64,000 nucleotides of DNA from Acidobacteriota bacterium (GCA_016718135.1 JADKEF010000017.1:310001-374000); one strand, 5' to 3'. Shown: positions 1 to 9,556, numbered from the stretch's first letter. Program-made: numbers and translations. Notes: generated by a model from the sequence alone, not told the origin.

Positions 1-617
1 TTTTTACCGAGGAAATCGAGGACAGGCTTTGTCGAGCTCAGCCGATCATCATCGGGGCCGAGGAGAAGCGATGGATTCATTATCACAAGCCGCTGGCCCT
101 CGCCTTTAAAATTCTCGATCGCTGTACGCTCCTGATAATACTTCGAAGCGTAATATGCCCAGCGAGTCAGGATCTCGATCGGCTGCGGAAACGTCTCGTC
201 AACTATGGTCGCATCCTCACTGACCGCGATCGTCCCGCTCGATGAAGCCAGGATCATCGTCTCAACACCAGCCTCTGTCGCAGCCTCGCACAAGAGTCGC
301 GTACCCTCGAGATGGATCTTATTCATCGACGCCGCGTCGTCATTGTCCCGCGAGACCTTGCCGGCGAGATGGAAGATCGCCGAGACGTTCTTACATGCCT
401 TAGCAACATCGTCCGCGTTCGTCACCGAACCCTCGACAGCCTTCACGCCCGCGTCCTTCATCCACTCAGGCACACGCGAGGCCATCACTTTCAGATTCTT
501 TTCACCGGCCGCGAGAAATTGACGCACGATGTGCGTACCAAGAAAACCCGTTCCGCCAGTAATTAGTATCCTCTTTTCGGTCTTGTCCGTTTTTGCGATT
601 GCTTTTGATTTGGCCAT
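1..617 (-). CDS. NAD-dependent epimerase/dehydratase (extended SDR), C-terminus outside window
   Basis: Reading the minus strand from the ATG at 617 gives an open frame to the window edge, about 205 residues without a stop. After a short Lys-rich start it shows the Rossmann motif ITGGTGFLG (about residues 21-29), a downstream HLAGKVSRD segment, and the catalytic pair YYASK, where Tyr and Lys are four apart. This is followed by NPSLLLGPDDDRLSS, typical of the dihydroflavonol-4-reductase/HpnA-like branch of extended SDRs. These enzymes reduce or epimerise a carbonyl or sugar with NAD(P). The substrate cannot be told from this part. The gene is the last visible member of the minus-strand series that includes the ElbD-like gene. 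Confidence 0.85.
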   Translation of the reverse strand, partial: MAKSKAIAKTDKTEKRILITGGTGFLGTHIVRQFLAAGEKNLKVMASRVPEWMKDAGVKAVEGSVTNADDVAKACKNVSAIFHLAGKVSRDNDDAASMNKIHLEGTRLLCEAATEAGVETMILASSSGTIAVSEDATIVDETFPQPIEILTRWAYYASKYYQERTAIENFKGEGQRLVIMNPSLLLGPDDDRLSSTKPVLDFLGK

Positions 618-669
618 ATCTATTCAGCCGACGACATCACCGAATTCTACTTCTCGGTGCTCTCTGTGG

Positions 670-2070
670 CTAATTCTTCCAAGTCTTCTTGATCGGATGA
701 GCCTCGGTATTGAAAACGACCTTCTTGATATCCAACGTCTTGTCCGGTGCAAAGAGAAGGTAAAAATACTTGAAGGTCTCCGCCAGTAAGAAGCTGTGCA
801 TGTAATCCGTCTTCTCTTTTGTTACAACATTCTTTAGTCCTGCATAGGCGACGTCGGTGCGGCAGTGTCTGACAAAATCCTCGAACATCTGTTTGCCCAT
901 CGCCAGATATCTCGGATCCTTCGTTGTCTGGTAAAGAATATATGTCGATTCGACTATCTCGGGTCGGAGCGGATAGCCGCCGCTTACGACCTTTCCGGTT
1001 TTGTAATCGTAAACCTCCGGTTCGATGCCGTGGACCTGCCACATTTTGAACATCGAATCCTGCAACGCTCTCGCACGATTGAGATCGCCATCGAGAGCGA
1101 GTAGCCCTGGGAAAAATGCATCCAGGGCACCAGTCGTCGTGGCAATGCGTTTGCCGGTATTCATATCGGCGCGACCATACCAGAGGTCGCCGACTTTGAC
1201 CGAGCCAGTGCGATTTGTCGCAGTCAGGTCGGTGCCTTCGTCGGCAAGGTACGAGTGGACCTTAGCAATCGAGTCTTCCCACATGTCGCGGCATTCCTTG
1301 TCGCCAAAAAGAATGTCACATTTGAGCAGGTATTCGTAATAGCTGTCGATCTCAGCCGACACGTGGCTGTCCGTATTTGTCCACTTCCCTGTCTCGACAT
1401 TGATGTTCGTCCCAACAAGTCCAATAGGTGAACGACGATTGTAGGTCTCAACGAGCGCACGTTTTGCCTTGTCATAATAGACCTGTTTGCCGGTGAGTTT
1501 CGCGAGCGTTCCAAATTCGATCAACAATGTTCCCGTTTCCGCCGGATTTGAGACCGCTCCGCTCGTTTTCCCGGTTTTCAGATTGACGTTCTTATAAGGC
1601 AAGCCCGTAGGCGAATCAAACACCGGCAGCAACCGCGTCCCAAGATCATCCGCCAATGCCAGCAACTTCTTATCGCCAGTCATCTGATAACTGGACAACA
1701 AACCGCCGAGCACGCGAATGACGATCTCAAAATTCTGAACCGAAATGTCTTTGTCAAAGGAAAGGTTCTTAGTAATGTACTCGCGGGTCTTATCCGCCTC
1801 ACCCCTGAAACCCAGCAAATACAATGAATCGAGCGAATCCACCGGCGTCATCAGCACAGTCGTCCCATACCAATCGCGACAAGTCTTTGTCAGCGGTTTC
1901 AGATCATCATGGCCCCAGCAATACTGCTTGTAGCCGTTCCAGGCGTGGAGGAACTCAGTCTTGATTTGTTCCGTAAGCTTCTTTCTGTCAACGGAATGGG
2001 CAGACTGAGCGACAGCGATTTGGCCGACGCCAAGAGAGATGATTGCCAGAAATATGAGACGGATCTTCAT
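670..2070 (-). CDS. Secreted glycoside hydrolase family 47 alpha-1,2-mannosidase
   Basis: GH47 enzymes are inverting, calcium-dependent alpha-1,2-mannosidases. Counting from an upstream ATG at 2097 (475 residues), the family landmarks appear in order: PAETGT at 185-190, DSYYEYL at 251-257, LRPEIVES at 377-384 and the calcium-site motif FNTEAHP at 462-468 near the C-terminus. The length is normal and all signature acids are kept. I prefer the ATG at 2070 because it begins a clean signal peptide (MKIRLIFLAIISLG...AQ) and a TATACT -10-like box lies at 2100-2105, so a transcript would start too late for the 2097 codon. The product is probably periplasmic or secreted and trims mannose from external glycans. 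GH47 is mostly eukaryotic and uncommon in bacteria. Confidence 0.92.
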   Translation of the reverse strand: MKIRLIFLAIISLGVGQIAVAQSAHSVDRKKLTEQIKTEFLHAWNGYKQYCWGHDDLKPLTKTCRDWYGTTVLMTPVDSLDSLYLLGFRGEADKTREYITKNLSFDKDISVQNFEIVIRVLGGLLSSYQMTGDKKLLALADDLGTRLLPVFDSPTGLPYKNVNLKTGKTSGAVSNPAETGTLLIEFGTLAKLTGKQVYYDKAKRALVETYNRRSPIGLVGTNINVETGKWTNTDSHVSAEIDSYYEYLLKCDILFGDKECRDMWEDSIAKVHSYLADEGTDLTATNRTGSVKVGDLWYGRADMNTGKRIATTTGALDAFFPGLLALDGDLNRARALQDSMFKMWQVHGIEPEVYDYKTGKVVSGGYPLRPEIVESTYILYQTTKDPRYLAMGKQMFEDFVRHCRTDVAYAGLKNVVTKEKTDYMHSFLLAETFKYFYLLFAPDKTLDIKKVVFNTEAHPIKKTWKN

Positions 2071-2148
2071 AAGGTTTTTCGAATTCTTAGGTTTCATCTA
2101 GTATACGGACTTCGCTTCAAACCCCAATACCGTCGCGTTCAAAAATCT

Positions 2149-2190
2149 GCGGTCTCTGCGTTAATATTCGCAGAGACCGCCAATTCTAAA
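2149..2190 (-). terminator. Palindrome between the M16 and GH47 genes, terminator-like
   Basis: A perfect 12-bp stem (GCGGTCTCTGCG at 2149-2160 and its complement at 2169-2180) encloses an 8-base loop. Read on the minus strand, the stem follows the M16 stop codon and is trailed by AGATTTTT, a modest U-tract. It probably ends M16 transcription before the GH47 gene. Confidence 0.55.
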
Positions 2191-2200
2191 CAATTTACCG

Positions 2201-5014
2201 CTACTTCTGGATCAATATCGGTTCGCCAAACCCGAGTTCCTTAAGCCGCGGCAACTGAGTCTTCGCATCACCGACAACAAGCCAGATCATTCGATTCGGA
2301 TCAAGATACTTCGCCGATAGATCCCTGATCCGAGCGACTGTCATATCCTTGACGATCTGCTCGCGGCCCTTAATATAGTCGGGTTTCCAGCCATACTTAC
2401 TGATGTTCTCGAGCATTCCGAGCTTTGCACCGGCTGTCTCGAAGGCTCGGGCGTTACTTTTAATGAGGAAGCTCTTAGTTGTTTCGAGATCTTTATCAGA
2501 GTAGTTCTTGCCGTAATTCGCGAGGATCTCTTTGATCAGAGCGGCCGATTCCAAAGTAACGTTTGCTCGCACGCCGCTTTGGATCGAGAAGGTCCCGGAA
2601 TCTCGCGAGCCCGCAAAACCAGAGTTGATCCCGTACGTGTAGCCCTTACCCTCGCGAAGCTGCTGGGTCAATTGCGATGCAAAACCACCGCCGCCGAGGA
2701 TGTAGTTCGCGACCGTTGCCGGATAGAAATCCGCGTTAGTCGCCGCCAGTGCCGGATAGCCGAAACGCAGAACAGACTGGGCAGCATTTGGCACATCGTA
2801 GAAATAGACCTGCGCTTTAGCCGGAGCCTCGGGCAGTTTGTAAACAGGAATGACGACATTCTTAGCGGCCCACCGAGTATTAATGCCCTTTAACGAGCCG
2901 ACCACTTTCGTCCTGTCGATCGCTCCGACAAGGTGCATGCGGGCTACCGACGGCGAGATGTTCTTCGTGTAGAAAGCTTTGAGATCGTCGAGCGTGATCG
3001 CATCGACCGTCGCGGCCGTACCCAGAATACTTCGCGAACGCATATTCGCATCGCCAAAGACGAGCTTGTTGAATTGAGCCGTCGCGACCGCATTCGGATT
3101 CGCACGCTGCTGCTGGATCTGGCTCTTGACACTTTGTTTGACCAAGTCAAATTCTTTAGCGTCCCAACGCGGCTCGAACAATATTTCTTCGACCAAAGCT
3201 AATGTCGCGTCGTAATTCTTCGCAAGCGTGTTCACGCTGATCCGCACATCTTCGGTCGATGCAAACACATTGATCGCCGAGCCAAGCTGATCGATCGCCT
3301 CTTCGAGTTCCTGCGGCGTCTTATTCTTCGTACCCTGCGTCATCATGCGGGCCATCATATTGGCGACGCCGACCTTATTCATGTCGTCGAGAAGTTGACC
3401 GCCATCGATGACGATCTCGAACTGAACGAGAGGCACCTCTGTGTTCTGAATGCCATAAACGCGAAGTCCGTTACCCAGCTTTTCCTGCCAGAGCGCAGGA
3501 ATTTTGACGACCGGAGCGGGGCCATACGGCGGTTCCTTTGAGCGGTCAAATGACGAAGGCGTACGGTCATATTTTGCCTCGACATTGGGATCGACCTCGG
3601 CATCAGCTCCCGTAACGATCTTTTCCTCGACCACCTCAGCTTTCTTCGAACCTTCGAGAGCAAGCTCGACCTTGCCCCTTGGCACAAAGCTCGTAGCTAC
3701 GTAATTCTTGCCTTTAATGTACTTATCGTAGACCCGCTTGACATCGGCAGGCGTTACAGCAAGTATCCGAGCGATCTCTTTCTCAGCGATCGCGGGATCA
3801 TTGGCAAAAATATTTCCTTGCGCAAGCTGAGCCCCTTTGCCAAGCACATTCGAAAGCGAATTGTAGAATTGTCGCTCCTGTCCGGCCTTGATCCGGCTTA
3901 AGTCGGTCGCCGAAATGCCGTCTTTCTCGAACATCGCAAAAGCTTCGTCGATTGCAGCGGAAACTGCGTCGAGGTCCTTGCCAGGAAACGCCCGCACCTG
4001 AAGTTGCATGTCGCCTGCCAACTCCGAGTCGCCATTGAACATACCCACATCCGAACTCAACTGCTTGTCCTCGACCAAAACCTTGTAAAGCGGCGCCTTT
4101 TTGCCATTTGAAAGATAGTCCGCAAGCACATTGAGCGGATATGAATCCGGATGATATTGCTCAACCGTCGGCCAGGCACGTGTAAGCTCCGGAAGTGTTG
4201 CGTAATTATCCTCGTGATAAAGCTTGACCGTTTCCTTCACCACGCCCTGACGTTTCGGCTGAGGAGCCGGTTCCGGGCCGCGTTTGATCTCAGCGAAATA
4301 CTTCTCTACCCACTTCTTAGCCTGCACGGTGTCAAAATCACCCGCAACGACGAGGGTCACATTATTCGGCACGTACCAGCGACGGTAAAATTCCTTCACG
4401 TCCTCAAGCTGTGCGTTCTGCAGATCTTCGAGCGAACCGATGACTTGCCAGTTATAAGGATGGTCCGCCGGATAAAGGGCCTTATCGATAACATACGATG
4501 TATGGCCGTAAGGCTGATTGTCCACACCCTGCCGCTTTTCGTTCTTAACAACTTGTTTCTCCTTCGCCAAAACCGGCTCGGTCACCGTATTTATAAACCA
4601 GCCAAGCTTGTCGGCCTCGGCCCACAGCATCTTTTCAAGAGCATCGTTCGGCACGGTCTGCAGATAATTCGTCCGGTCACGGCTAGTCGAGCCATTCGCC
4701 CCCGAACCACCGATCCGAGCCGTCATCGCATCAAGCCCGCCCTTGCCGAGATTCTCCGATTCGAGAAACAGCAAATGCTCAAACAAATGAGCAAACCCGG
4801 TCCGCCCGGCTTTTTCGCGAGCCGACCCTACGTGTGCCGTGATCGACACGGCAACAACCGGATCACTACGATCTACGTGGAAGATCACCTCAAGGCCATT
4901 AGGCAACGTAAATTTCTCGTAATCGATTTTCAGCCCTGTATTCGATGCTTTTTGAGCCGGGGCCATTGATGCGAACAGAAATGTAATGACAAAGAGTGCT
5001 TTTAAGAATTTCAT
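2201..5014 (-). CDS. Secreted M16 family zinc peptidase, two fused M16 domains
   Basis: This 937-residue protein begins with a signal peptide (MKFLKALFVITFLFASMAPAQ). The inverted zinc motif HxxEH is at residues 76-80 (HLFEH), inside a typical N-terminal M16 domain. A second, non-catalytic M16 half begins near residue 510 and lacks HxxEH, as in pitrilysin/insulinase relatives, where the two halves form a clamshell around peptide substrates. The product is likely periplasmic and degrades short peptides. Its start is only about 50 bp from the acyltransferase stop at 5063. It is one of several secreted metallopeptidases here (M16, M28, M36). Confidence 0.93.
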   Translation of the reverse strand: MKFLKALFVITFLFASMAPAQKASNTGLKIDYEKFTLPNGLEVIFHVDRSDPVVAVSITAHVGSAREKAGRTGFAHLFEHLLFLESENLGKGGLDAMTARIGGSGANGSTSRDRTNYLQTVPNDALEKMLWAEADKLGWFINTVTEPVLAKEKQVVKNEKRQGVDNQPYGHTSYVIDKALYPADHPYNWQVIGSLEDLQNAQLEDVKEFYRRWYVPNNVTLVVAGDFDTVQAKKWVEKYFAEIKRGPEPAPQPKRQGVVKETVKLYHEDNYATLPELTRAWPTVEQYHPDSYPLNVLADYLSNGKKAPLYKVLVEDKQLSSDVGMFNGDSELAGDMQLQVRAFPGKDLDAVSAAIDEAFAMFEKDGISATDLSRIKAGQERQFYNSLSNVLGKGAQLAQGNIFANDPAIAEKEIARILAVTPADVKRVYDKYIKGKNYVATSFVPRGKVELALEGSKKAEVVEEKIVTGADAEVDPNVEAKYDRTPSSFDRSKEPPYGPAPVVKIPALWQEKLGNGLRVYGIQNTEVPLVQFEIVIDGGQLLDDMNKVGVANMMARMMTQGTKNKTPQELEEAIDQLGSAINVFASTEDVRISVNTLAKNYDATLALVEEILFEPRWDAKEFDLVKQSVKSQIQQQRANPNAVATAQFNKLVFGDANMRSRSILGTAATVDAITLDDLKAFYTKNISPSVARMHLVGAIDRTKVVGSLKGINTRWAAKNVVIPVYKLPEAPAKAQVYFYDVPNAAQSVLRFGYPALAATNADFYPATVANYILGGGGFASQLTQQLREGKGYTYGINSGFAGSRDSGTFSIQSGVRANVTLESAALIKEILANYGKNYSDKDLETTKSFLIKSNARAFETAGAKLGMLENISKYGWKPDYIKGREQIVKDMTVARIRDLSAKYLDPNRMIWLVVGDAKTQLPRLKELGFGEPILIQK

Positions 5015-5062
5015 AGTGCGAATATTACGGCCTTTCGGCTAAGTCTGTTTCAGAACCCGAAC

Positions 5063-5719
5063 CTAGTTGTCGATAACCGGCTCCTGCTTCCGCGAGCGGC
5101 GCCGCTCGGATTTCCATTGTTTTCTGAGGGCTTCCACATCGAACTTGCGTCGAGTGCCGTCACGCATATTCTCGACCTCGTGCTGTACGCGGGCTGCAAC
5201 CAGGCGATACGCTTCGGTATTTGGAACGCCATCGGTCATAGCTTTGAGTTCATCATATTCGAGGAACTTGCCCACCTTAGCACCAACTTTCGCCCCGAGG
5301 CTCTTCCCTTTCGGGATGATCGTGCCCTTTGGAAACGCATCGTAAGTGCCCCAAATGTAAATGGGCAGAATTCCGATCTTTTGATTTAACGCAAGATAAC
5401 CGATGATCGGTTTGAACTCGGCGATCTGCCCGGATTCCTGTCGGCCGCCTTCAGGGAAGATGAGAGCGTTGTACCCGTCGTTCAATATCTGCGTTACGTG
5501 ACGCAGCGATTGACGCAAACTTCCCGTACGTTCGATGGGCACGAGCGTCGTGAAGTTGTTCATGTACGCACGCTTGTATTTGGTATCAAACCAATAATCC
5601 GCCGCCGCGACCGCGACAGTTTGCTCGGCAACATCTTTGCCGAGTGCTTTCTTTACCAAACCAGTATCGATGTGCGAAGTGTGATTCGGAGCGACGATAA
5701 AATTTACGTGCTGCGGCAC
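5063..5719 (-). CDS. PlsC-type acyltransferase domain, 3' fragment of the ElbD-like multidomain gene
   Basis: This frame (GTG at 5719) encodes a lysophospholipid acyltransferase domain with HX4D (NHTSHID, near residue 12) and FPEGG near residue 90. It is not a natural start. Reading the same frame upstream of the GTG gives TRIEGEANVPQHVNFIVAPN, the expected run-in of a PlsC domain. In another frame the sequence before it reads IPSIVRRIGNAAVDLATDAL and then YDGVLK. One added A in the four-base A run (plus strand TTTT at 5743-5746) would join the two frames. I therefore see it as the C-terminal domain of the gene at 5745-9482, which would acylate a glycerol-phosphate or lysolipid. The last residues (about 185-218) are basic. 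Confidence 0.88.
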   Translation of the reverse strand: MPQHVNFIVAPNHTSHIDTGLVKKALGKDVAEQTVAVAAADYWFDTKYKRAYMNNFTTLVPIERTGSLRQSLRHVTQILNDGYNALIFPEGGRQESGQIAEFKPIIGYLALNQKIGILPIYIWGTYDAFPKGTIIPKGKSLGAKVGAKVGKFLEYDELKAMTDGVPNTEAYRLVAARVQHEVENMRDGTRRKFDVEALRKQWKSERRRSRKQEPVIDN

Positions 5720-5744
5720 ATTGGCCTCGCCTTCGATGCGTGTT

Positions 5745-8700
5745 TTAGAACGCCATCGTACAAAGCGTCAGTGGCAAGATCGACAGCAGCGTTTCCAATG
5801 CGCCGGACAATCGACGGAATGAAGATCTCCTCTTCTTCCCTCTTCTCCTCCGCTTTTGGTTCATCCGCGAGCTTTTGGATTTATCGACTCGATTAACGGC
5901 GGTCAGCAACTCCCGCACCGACTGAATTTCATTCAGAGTGTCTGGAGACAGAACGCGTCCACCTGCATCCTCGACCGCCGCTTGCAGCTCCACAAACATC
6001 AAGGAATCAAACCCAAGATCTGCGAGCTTGTCCTCGACCGCGATATCCGACAGCGGCCTATTCGACACGCTGGCAACGACCTTGCGGATCCAGAGCATGT
6101 TGTCATCACCCTTGGCCTCGACCGTGGTTTTGGTCTTCGACTTCGAACGGTCTTCCAGAGTTTGTAACATGTCGACGACCATTGGCCGCTTCACCTTTCT
6201 GGTCGCGGTACGTGGCAATTCGAATGGTGTGATGTGCAGTACTTTGACGCGTTTGAAGAACGCTAATCCCGCCGAAACCTCTCGAAAATGCGTCTCGATC
6301 TGCTTATTTACTTCACTGCGGGAAAGGGCGATGTCGTGCTCGTAGTCCGGCACGACGAGAGCCGCGATCTTCTCACCACCATCCTGATCAGCCAGGCCAA
6401 CGACGCTCATCTCTTTGATAAATGGAGACTTACCGTAATGGTCTTCGATCTCGTCTGGGTAGATATTCTTGCCGTTCGAGTCAATGATCACATCTTTCGA
6501 ACGTCCAACAATGAAGAGATTTCCGTCTTCGTCCAATCGACCGAGATCACCCGTCTTAAGCCAGCGGTCGGTCATCACCGCATCGGTTGCTTTTTCATTG
6601 TTGTAATAACCGACCATCACGTTCTGGCCGCGAGCTATGACCTCGCCAACGCCATTCTCGTCGGGCGACTCGATCTTGACCTCGACGCCCGGCAAAGGCT
6701 TACCGACGCTGCCTCGCAATAGCTTGTTGCCGGGACGAGCGACGGTCAGCACCGGCGAAGATTCGGTCAAACCGTATCCCTCGAGCACCGTAAACCCAAG
6801 CCCATGCAGGTCTTTCTGCACCTTCTCGCTGAGCGCCGAGCCGCCCGATATCAGATAACGCATCTTCCCGCCCATGCCCTGATGGATCGGGAAAAACACG
6901 ATCGGACCGAGATTAAATGGCGTATTATCGCGTATCCAGGCGTTGAACTCCATCATGTTGTCCGCCAGATCGGCGATCCAATCACCTTTCTCACGAAGCC
7001 GCGTTTTGATACGACGATGTAGCATTTCCCACAGTGCGGGAACTCCGACAAGGCCGGTGACATGACTGTTCTCTATAGTCCGAGCCAAGTCTTCAGCCGT
7101 CAGCTCATTCAAATACGTAATTTGCGTTCCATTCGAAAACGGCGTCAAAAATCCCGCCGAAAACTCGAATGTATGATGCATCGGCAGCACGGATAAGACA
7201 CCATCGGTGATGTCCATGTCGAGCACCGATGAGAGCATCGAGATCATGTTGACGAAATTCTTATGCGACAACATCACCGCCTTCGGCGTGCCGGTCGTGC
7301 CTGAGGTAAAGATCAGCGAAGCGATGGCGTTAGAGTGAATTTTTGCCGGAAGCAGGGCGTTTCGCTTCGCTTCCTCTGTCTCCGATTTCATTTCAAAGAC
7401 CGCGTCGAAAGTCCAAACAGCAACCTCCAAACCCGCTTCCTTCAACGCTTTACCGATCTCCGGATTTTCACCCGCCAATTTCGGTGAAACAACGATCGCC
7501 GACGCCTCGCCGGCCCTGGCAAATGCAACGATCTCATCCACCGTCGATGCAGGATCGATCGGTATCGCGGTTGCACCTGATTTCAAGATGCCAAAATAGG
7601 TCATTCCCCATTCGGGCATGTTGTTCGAGAAGAGGATAACGCGGCTGCCATTTGCGATGCCGTTTTTGGCGAAAAATCCGGCAGCGCGGAGCGTGAGTTC
7701 GTTTACGTCTTCGTAAGTGTACTGCTCCTTGCGGCCGTCGCGTTCGATACGCATCGCGACTCGGGTCGGGAAACGCTTGACCGAGGTGTCGAATAGATCG
7801 AGCAGATCTTTGTACGTGTACGAACGCTTTTCGACGCCCTTCAGCTCTTCCTCAAGCGTCGGCAGCACCCATTTTCGCATTCCAGGAAAATGGACGTTTA
7901 GCCAATAGTCGTACCAATCGAGCCGCTCCGGATACCACGGCAGCAGGTCTTTTTCTTTTTCCCTGATCGCCGAGTACAGTGCACGAACATTGTCCGAGCG
8001 ATACAAATAATCGTTGTCGATCATGAACGGTTTGAACATCGCAAACGCATCCATGGTCGCCTGAGTCGTTTCCTTAAAACTCTCGGTCGATTTCTTGAGG
8101 TCGGAAATAATGTTCCCGATGCGACCACCGCCCCAACGCGGATTTGCTCGGTCAAGCAGGCTGTCGGCACCTTTCGCCAGCTTATTCAACATTGGCGCGG
8201 ACGCTAGTTGATACGTGCGGTTTGTCACCGTCTGCGTCTCGACCATTCCGGCGAGTTTGTTGACGATCTTGTTGCCCGTCTCTTTCTCTTCAAAATGTTT
8301 GCGTTTGTACAACCCGACCAGGCCGACAATGCGCTTCATGTCGTTCGGGTTCGAGTCTCCCGACGATGCCTGAAAAACAAGCGGCGGATTTGGATCGACA
8401 AGCGCATTCATCGTAGCCGCCAATATCGCTCCCGAAACCATATCAACCGGTATCACATCCAGGATCAGCTTTTCATTCACGGGAATTATCGGCTGGCCGC
8501 GAAGAGCGATCAGGATCAGTGGAGCAGTCGTTGTAAAACCCTCATTCCAGCCAGGGAAAGGATATGCCTGCGATGATTCTACGATGCTTGGCCGAACCAG
8601 CGTCTTCACAATGTCATCCTGCGAAGCAATGATCTGCTCCGCGAGCGACTTCGAATACGTATAAATATTCGTCCAGCCCCAATACTCGGCACGCTCGGCG

Positions 8701-9482
8701 CCAAGCTCTGTGGTCCGTTCGCGGATCCACATTTTGCGTTCGCGGAAAATGGCTGACTTCAGATCTGCCTCGTCATCCGGATCGCGCCCCTCGTCCATAA
8801 AGCGCTGTCGCGCCTGCTCGCGAAACTTCGCATGTTGCACCGCGTCATCCGCTTCCTGCCTCGCCTGTTCCGACAAACGAGCGCAGTCCTCGACCTCACG
8901 ATTTACATCAAAGACTGTCCCGACCAGCTCATTCTTTCTCGGGAAATACCCGACGACCGGCTCATTCTCCCAGATCGGCCCCGAGCGTTTGCCCGCGACA
9001 AAGCAAGTCGAGACATGCACCAGCCGCGGCTTTTTCATCATCCGAGCGAGCTTGATGATGTTGTTCGAACCGACAACATTCGTCCGCAGAGCGGATTCGA
9101 GCGGCGGATTAAACGTCACATTTCCGGCACCATTAATAATGATGTCGGTGTCACGCATTACCTTTTTCGCGTCCTTCTCATCGAGCCCGAGATACTCATT
9201 CCCAACATCGCCATTGACCGGCACGACCTTGGATTTAATAAAGTCCTCAAACCCGTCGCCATACTTCTCGCGCAGCGGATCAAACGTCGGGGATGTCACG
9301 ATCGAAGTCCAAAACCGTATTTTCGACTCCGCCGCATCCCGCGCCCGCACCGTCGCATAGACCTTCCCGATATCCGGGAAATTATGCAGCAGCATCGACA
9401 ACGTAACCTTCCCCACAAAGCCCGTCCCGCCGATAAAGAAGATCTTCTTACCCTTAAATATTTCTGTTGGTGATAGTTTCAT
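5745..9482 (-). CDS. ElbD-like multidomain enzyme: acyl reductase, AMP-ligase, carrier protein; 3' part frameshifted
   Basis: The frame encodes, in order: an NAD(P)-binding thioester or fatty-acyl reductase domain (GGTGFVG at 18-24, YxxxK as YTYSK near 270), a helical linker, an AMP-binding acyl ligase (TSGTTGTPK near 725, GYGLTESSP, then KTGDLGRLDEDG), and an acyl carrier domain whose phosphopantetheine serine is in DLGFDSLMF near 1157. The last 45 residues (SRMNQKRRRRGKK onward) are out of frame. A missing A at the plus-strand TTT at 5880-5882 would restore IQKLADEPKAEEKREEEE and lead into the acyltransferase at 5063-5719. The intact protein would be about 1470 residues. This domain order resembles ElbD of Myxococcus xanthus, which acts in ether-lipid synthesis. 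A fatty alcohol or wax pathway is the alternative. Confidence 0.85.
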   Translation of the reverse strand: MKLSPTEIFKGKKIFFIGGTGFVGKVTLSMLLHNFPDIGKVYATVRARDAAESKIRFWTSIVTSPTFDPLREKYGDGFEDFIKSKVVPVNGDVGNEYLGLDEKDAKKVMRDTDIIINGAGNVTFNPPLESALRTNVVGSNNIIKLARMMKKPRLVHVSTCFVAGKRSGPIWENEPVVGYFPRKNELVGTVFDVNREVEDCARLSEQARQEADDAVQHAKFREQARQRFMDEGRDPDDEADLKSAIFRERKMWIRERTTELGAERAEYWGWTNIYTYSKSLAEQIIASQDDIVKTLVRPSIVESSQAYPFPGWNEGFTTTAPLILIALRGQPIIPVNEKLILDVIPVDMVSGAILAATMNALVDPNPPLVFQASSGDSNPNDMKRIVGLVGLYKRKHFEEKETGNKIVNKLAGMVETQTVTNRTYQLASAPMLNKLAKGADSLLDRANPRWGGGRIGNIISDLKKSTESFKETTQATMDAFAMFKPFMIDNDYLYRSDNVRALYSAIREKEKDLLPWYPERLDWYDYWLNVHFPGMRKWVLPTLEEELKGVEKRSYTYKDLLDLFDTSVKRFPTRVAMRIERDGRKEQYTYEDVNELTLRAAGFFAKNGIANGSRVILFSNNMPEWGMTYFGILKSGATAIPIDPASTVDEIVAFARAGEASAIVVSPKLAGENPEIGKALKEAGLEVAVWTFDAVFEMKSETEEAKRNALLPAKIHSNAIASLIFTSGTTGTPKAVMLSHKNFVNMISMLSSVLDMDITDGVLSVLPMHHTFEFSAGFLTPFSNGTQITYLNELTAEDLARTIENSHVTGLVGVPALWEMLHRRIKTRLREKGDWIADLADNMMEFNAWIRDNTPFNLGPIVFFPIHQGMGGKMRYLISGGSALSEKVQKDLHGLGFTVLEGYGLTESSPVLTVARPGNKLLRGSVGKPLPGVEVKIESPDENGVGEVIARGQNVMVGYYNNEKATDAVMTDRWLKTGDLGRLDEDGNLFIVGRSKDVIIDSNGKNIYPDEIEDHYGKSPFIKEMSVVGLADQDGGEKIAALVVPDYEHDIALSRSEVNKQIETHFREVSAGLAFFKRVKVLHITPFELPRTATRKVKRPMVVDMLQTLEDRSKSKTKTTVEAKGDDNMLWIRKVVASVSNRPLSDIAVEDKLADLGFDSLMFVELQAAVEDAGGRVLSPDTLNEIQSVRELLTAVNRVDKSKSSRMNQKRRRRGKKRRSSFRRLSGALETLLSILPLTLCTMAF

Positions 9483-9485
9483 TTT

Positions 9486-9555
9486 CGGAACGCGGACACT
9501 CTTGTCCGCGAGTTATTTTGCAATCCCACACGCGAACAAAAGTGTCCGCGTTCCG
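9486..9555. repeat. 70-bp intergenic inverted repeat
   Basis: Arms CGGAACGCGGACACT (9486-9500) and its exact complement (9541-9555) are separated by 40 bp. The left arm can also fold on itself (CGGACACTCTTGTCCG). It fills the gap between the LarA-like and ElbD-like genes. It could weaken transcription between them, or be a member of a dispersed palindrome family. Confidence 0.75.
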
Positions 9556-9556
9556 A

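Noticed and set aside
4151..4969. A 272-residue plus-strand open frame opposite the M16 gene
   Set aside because: It mirrors a clear M16 coding region and shows no domain of its own.
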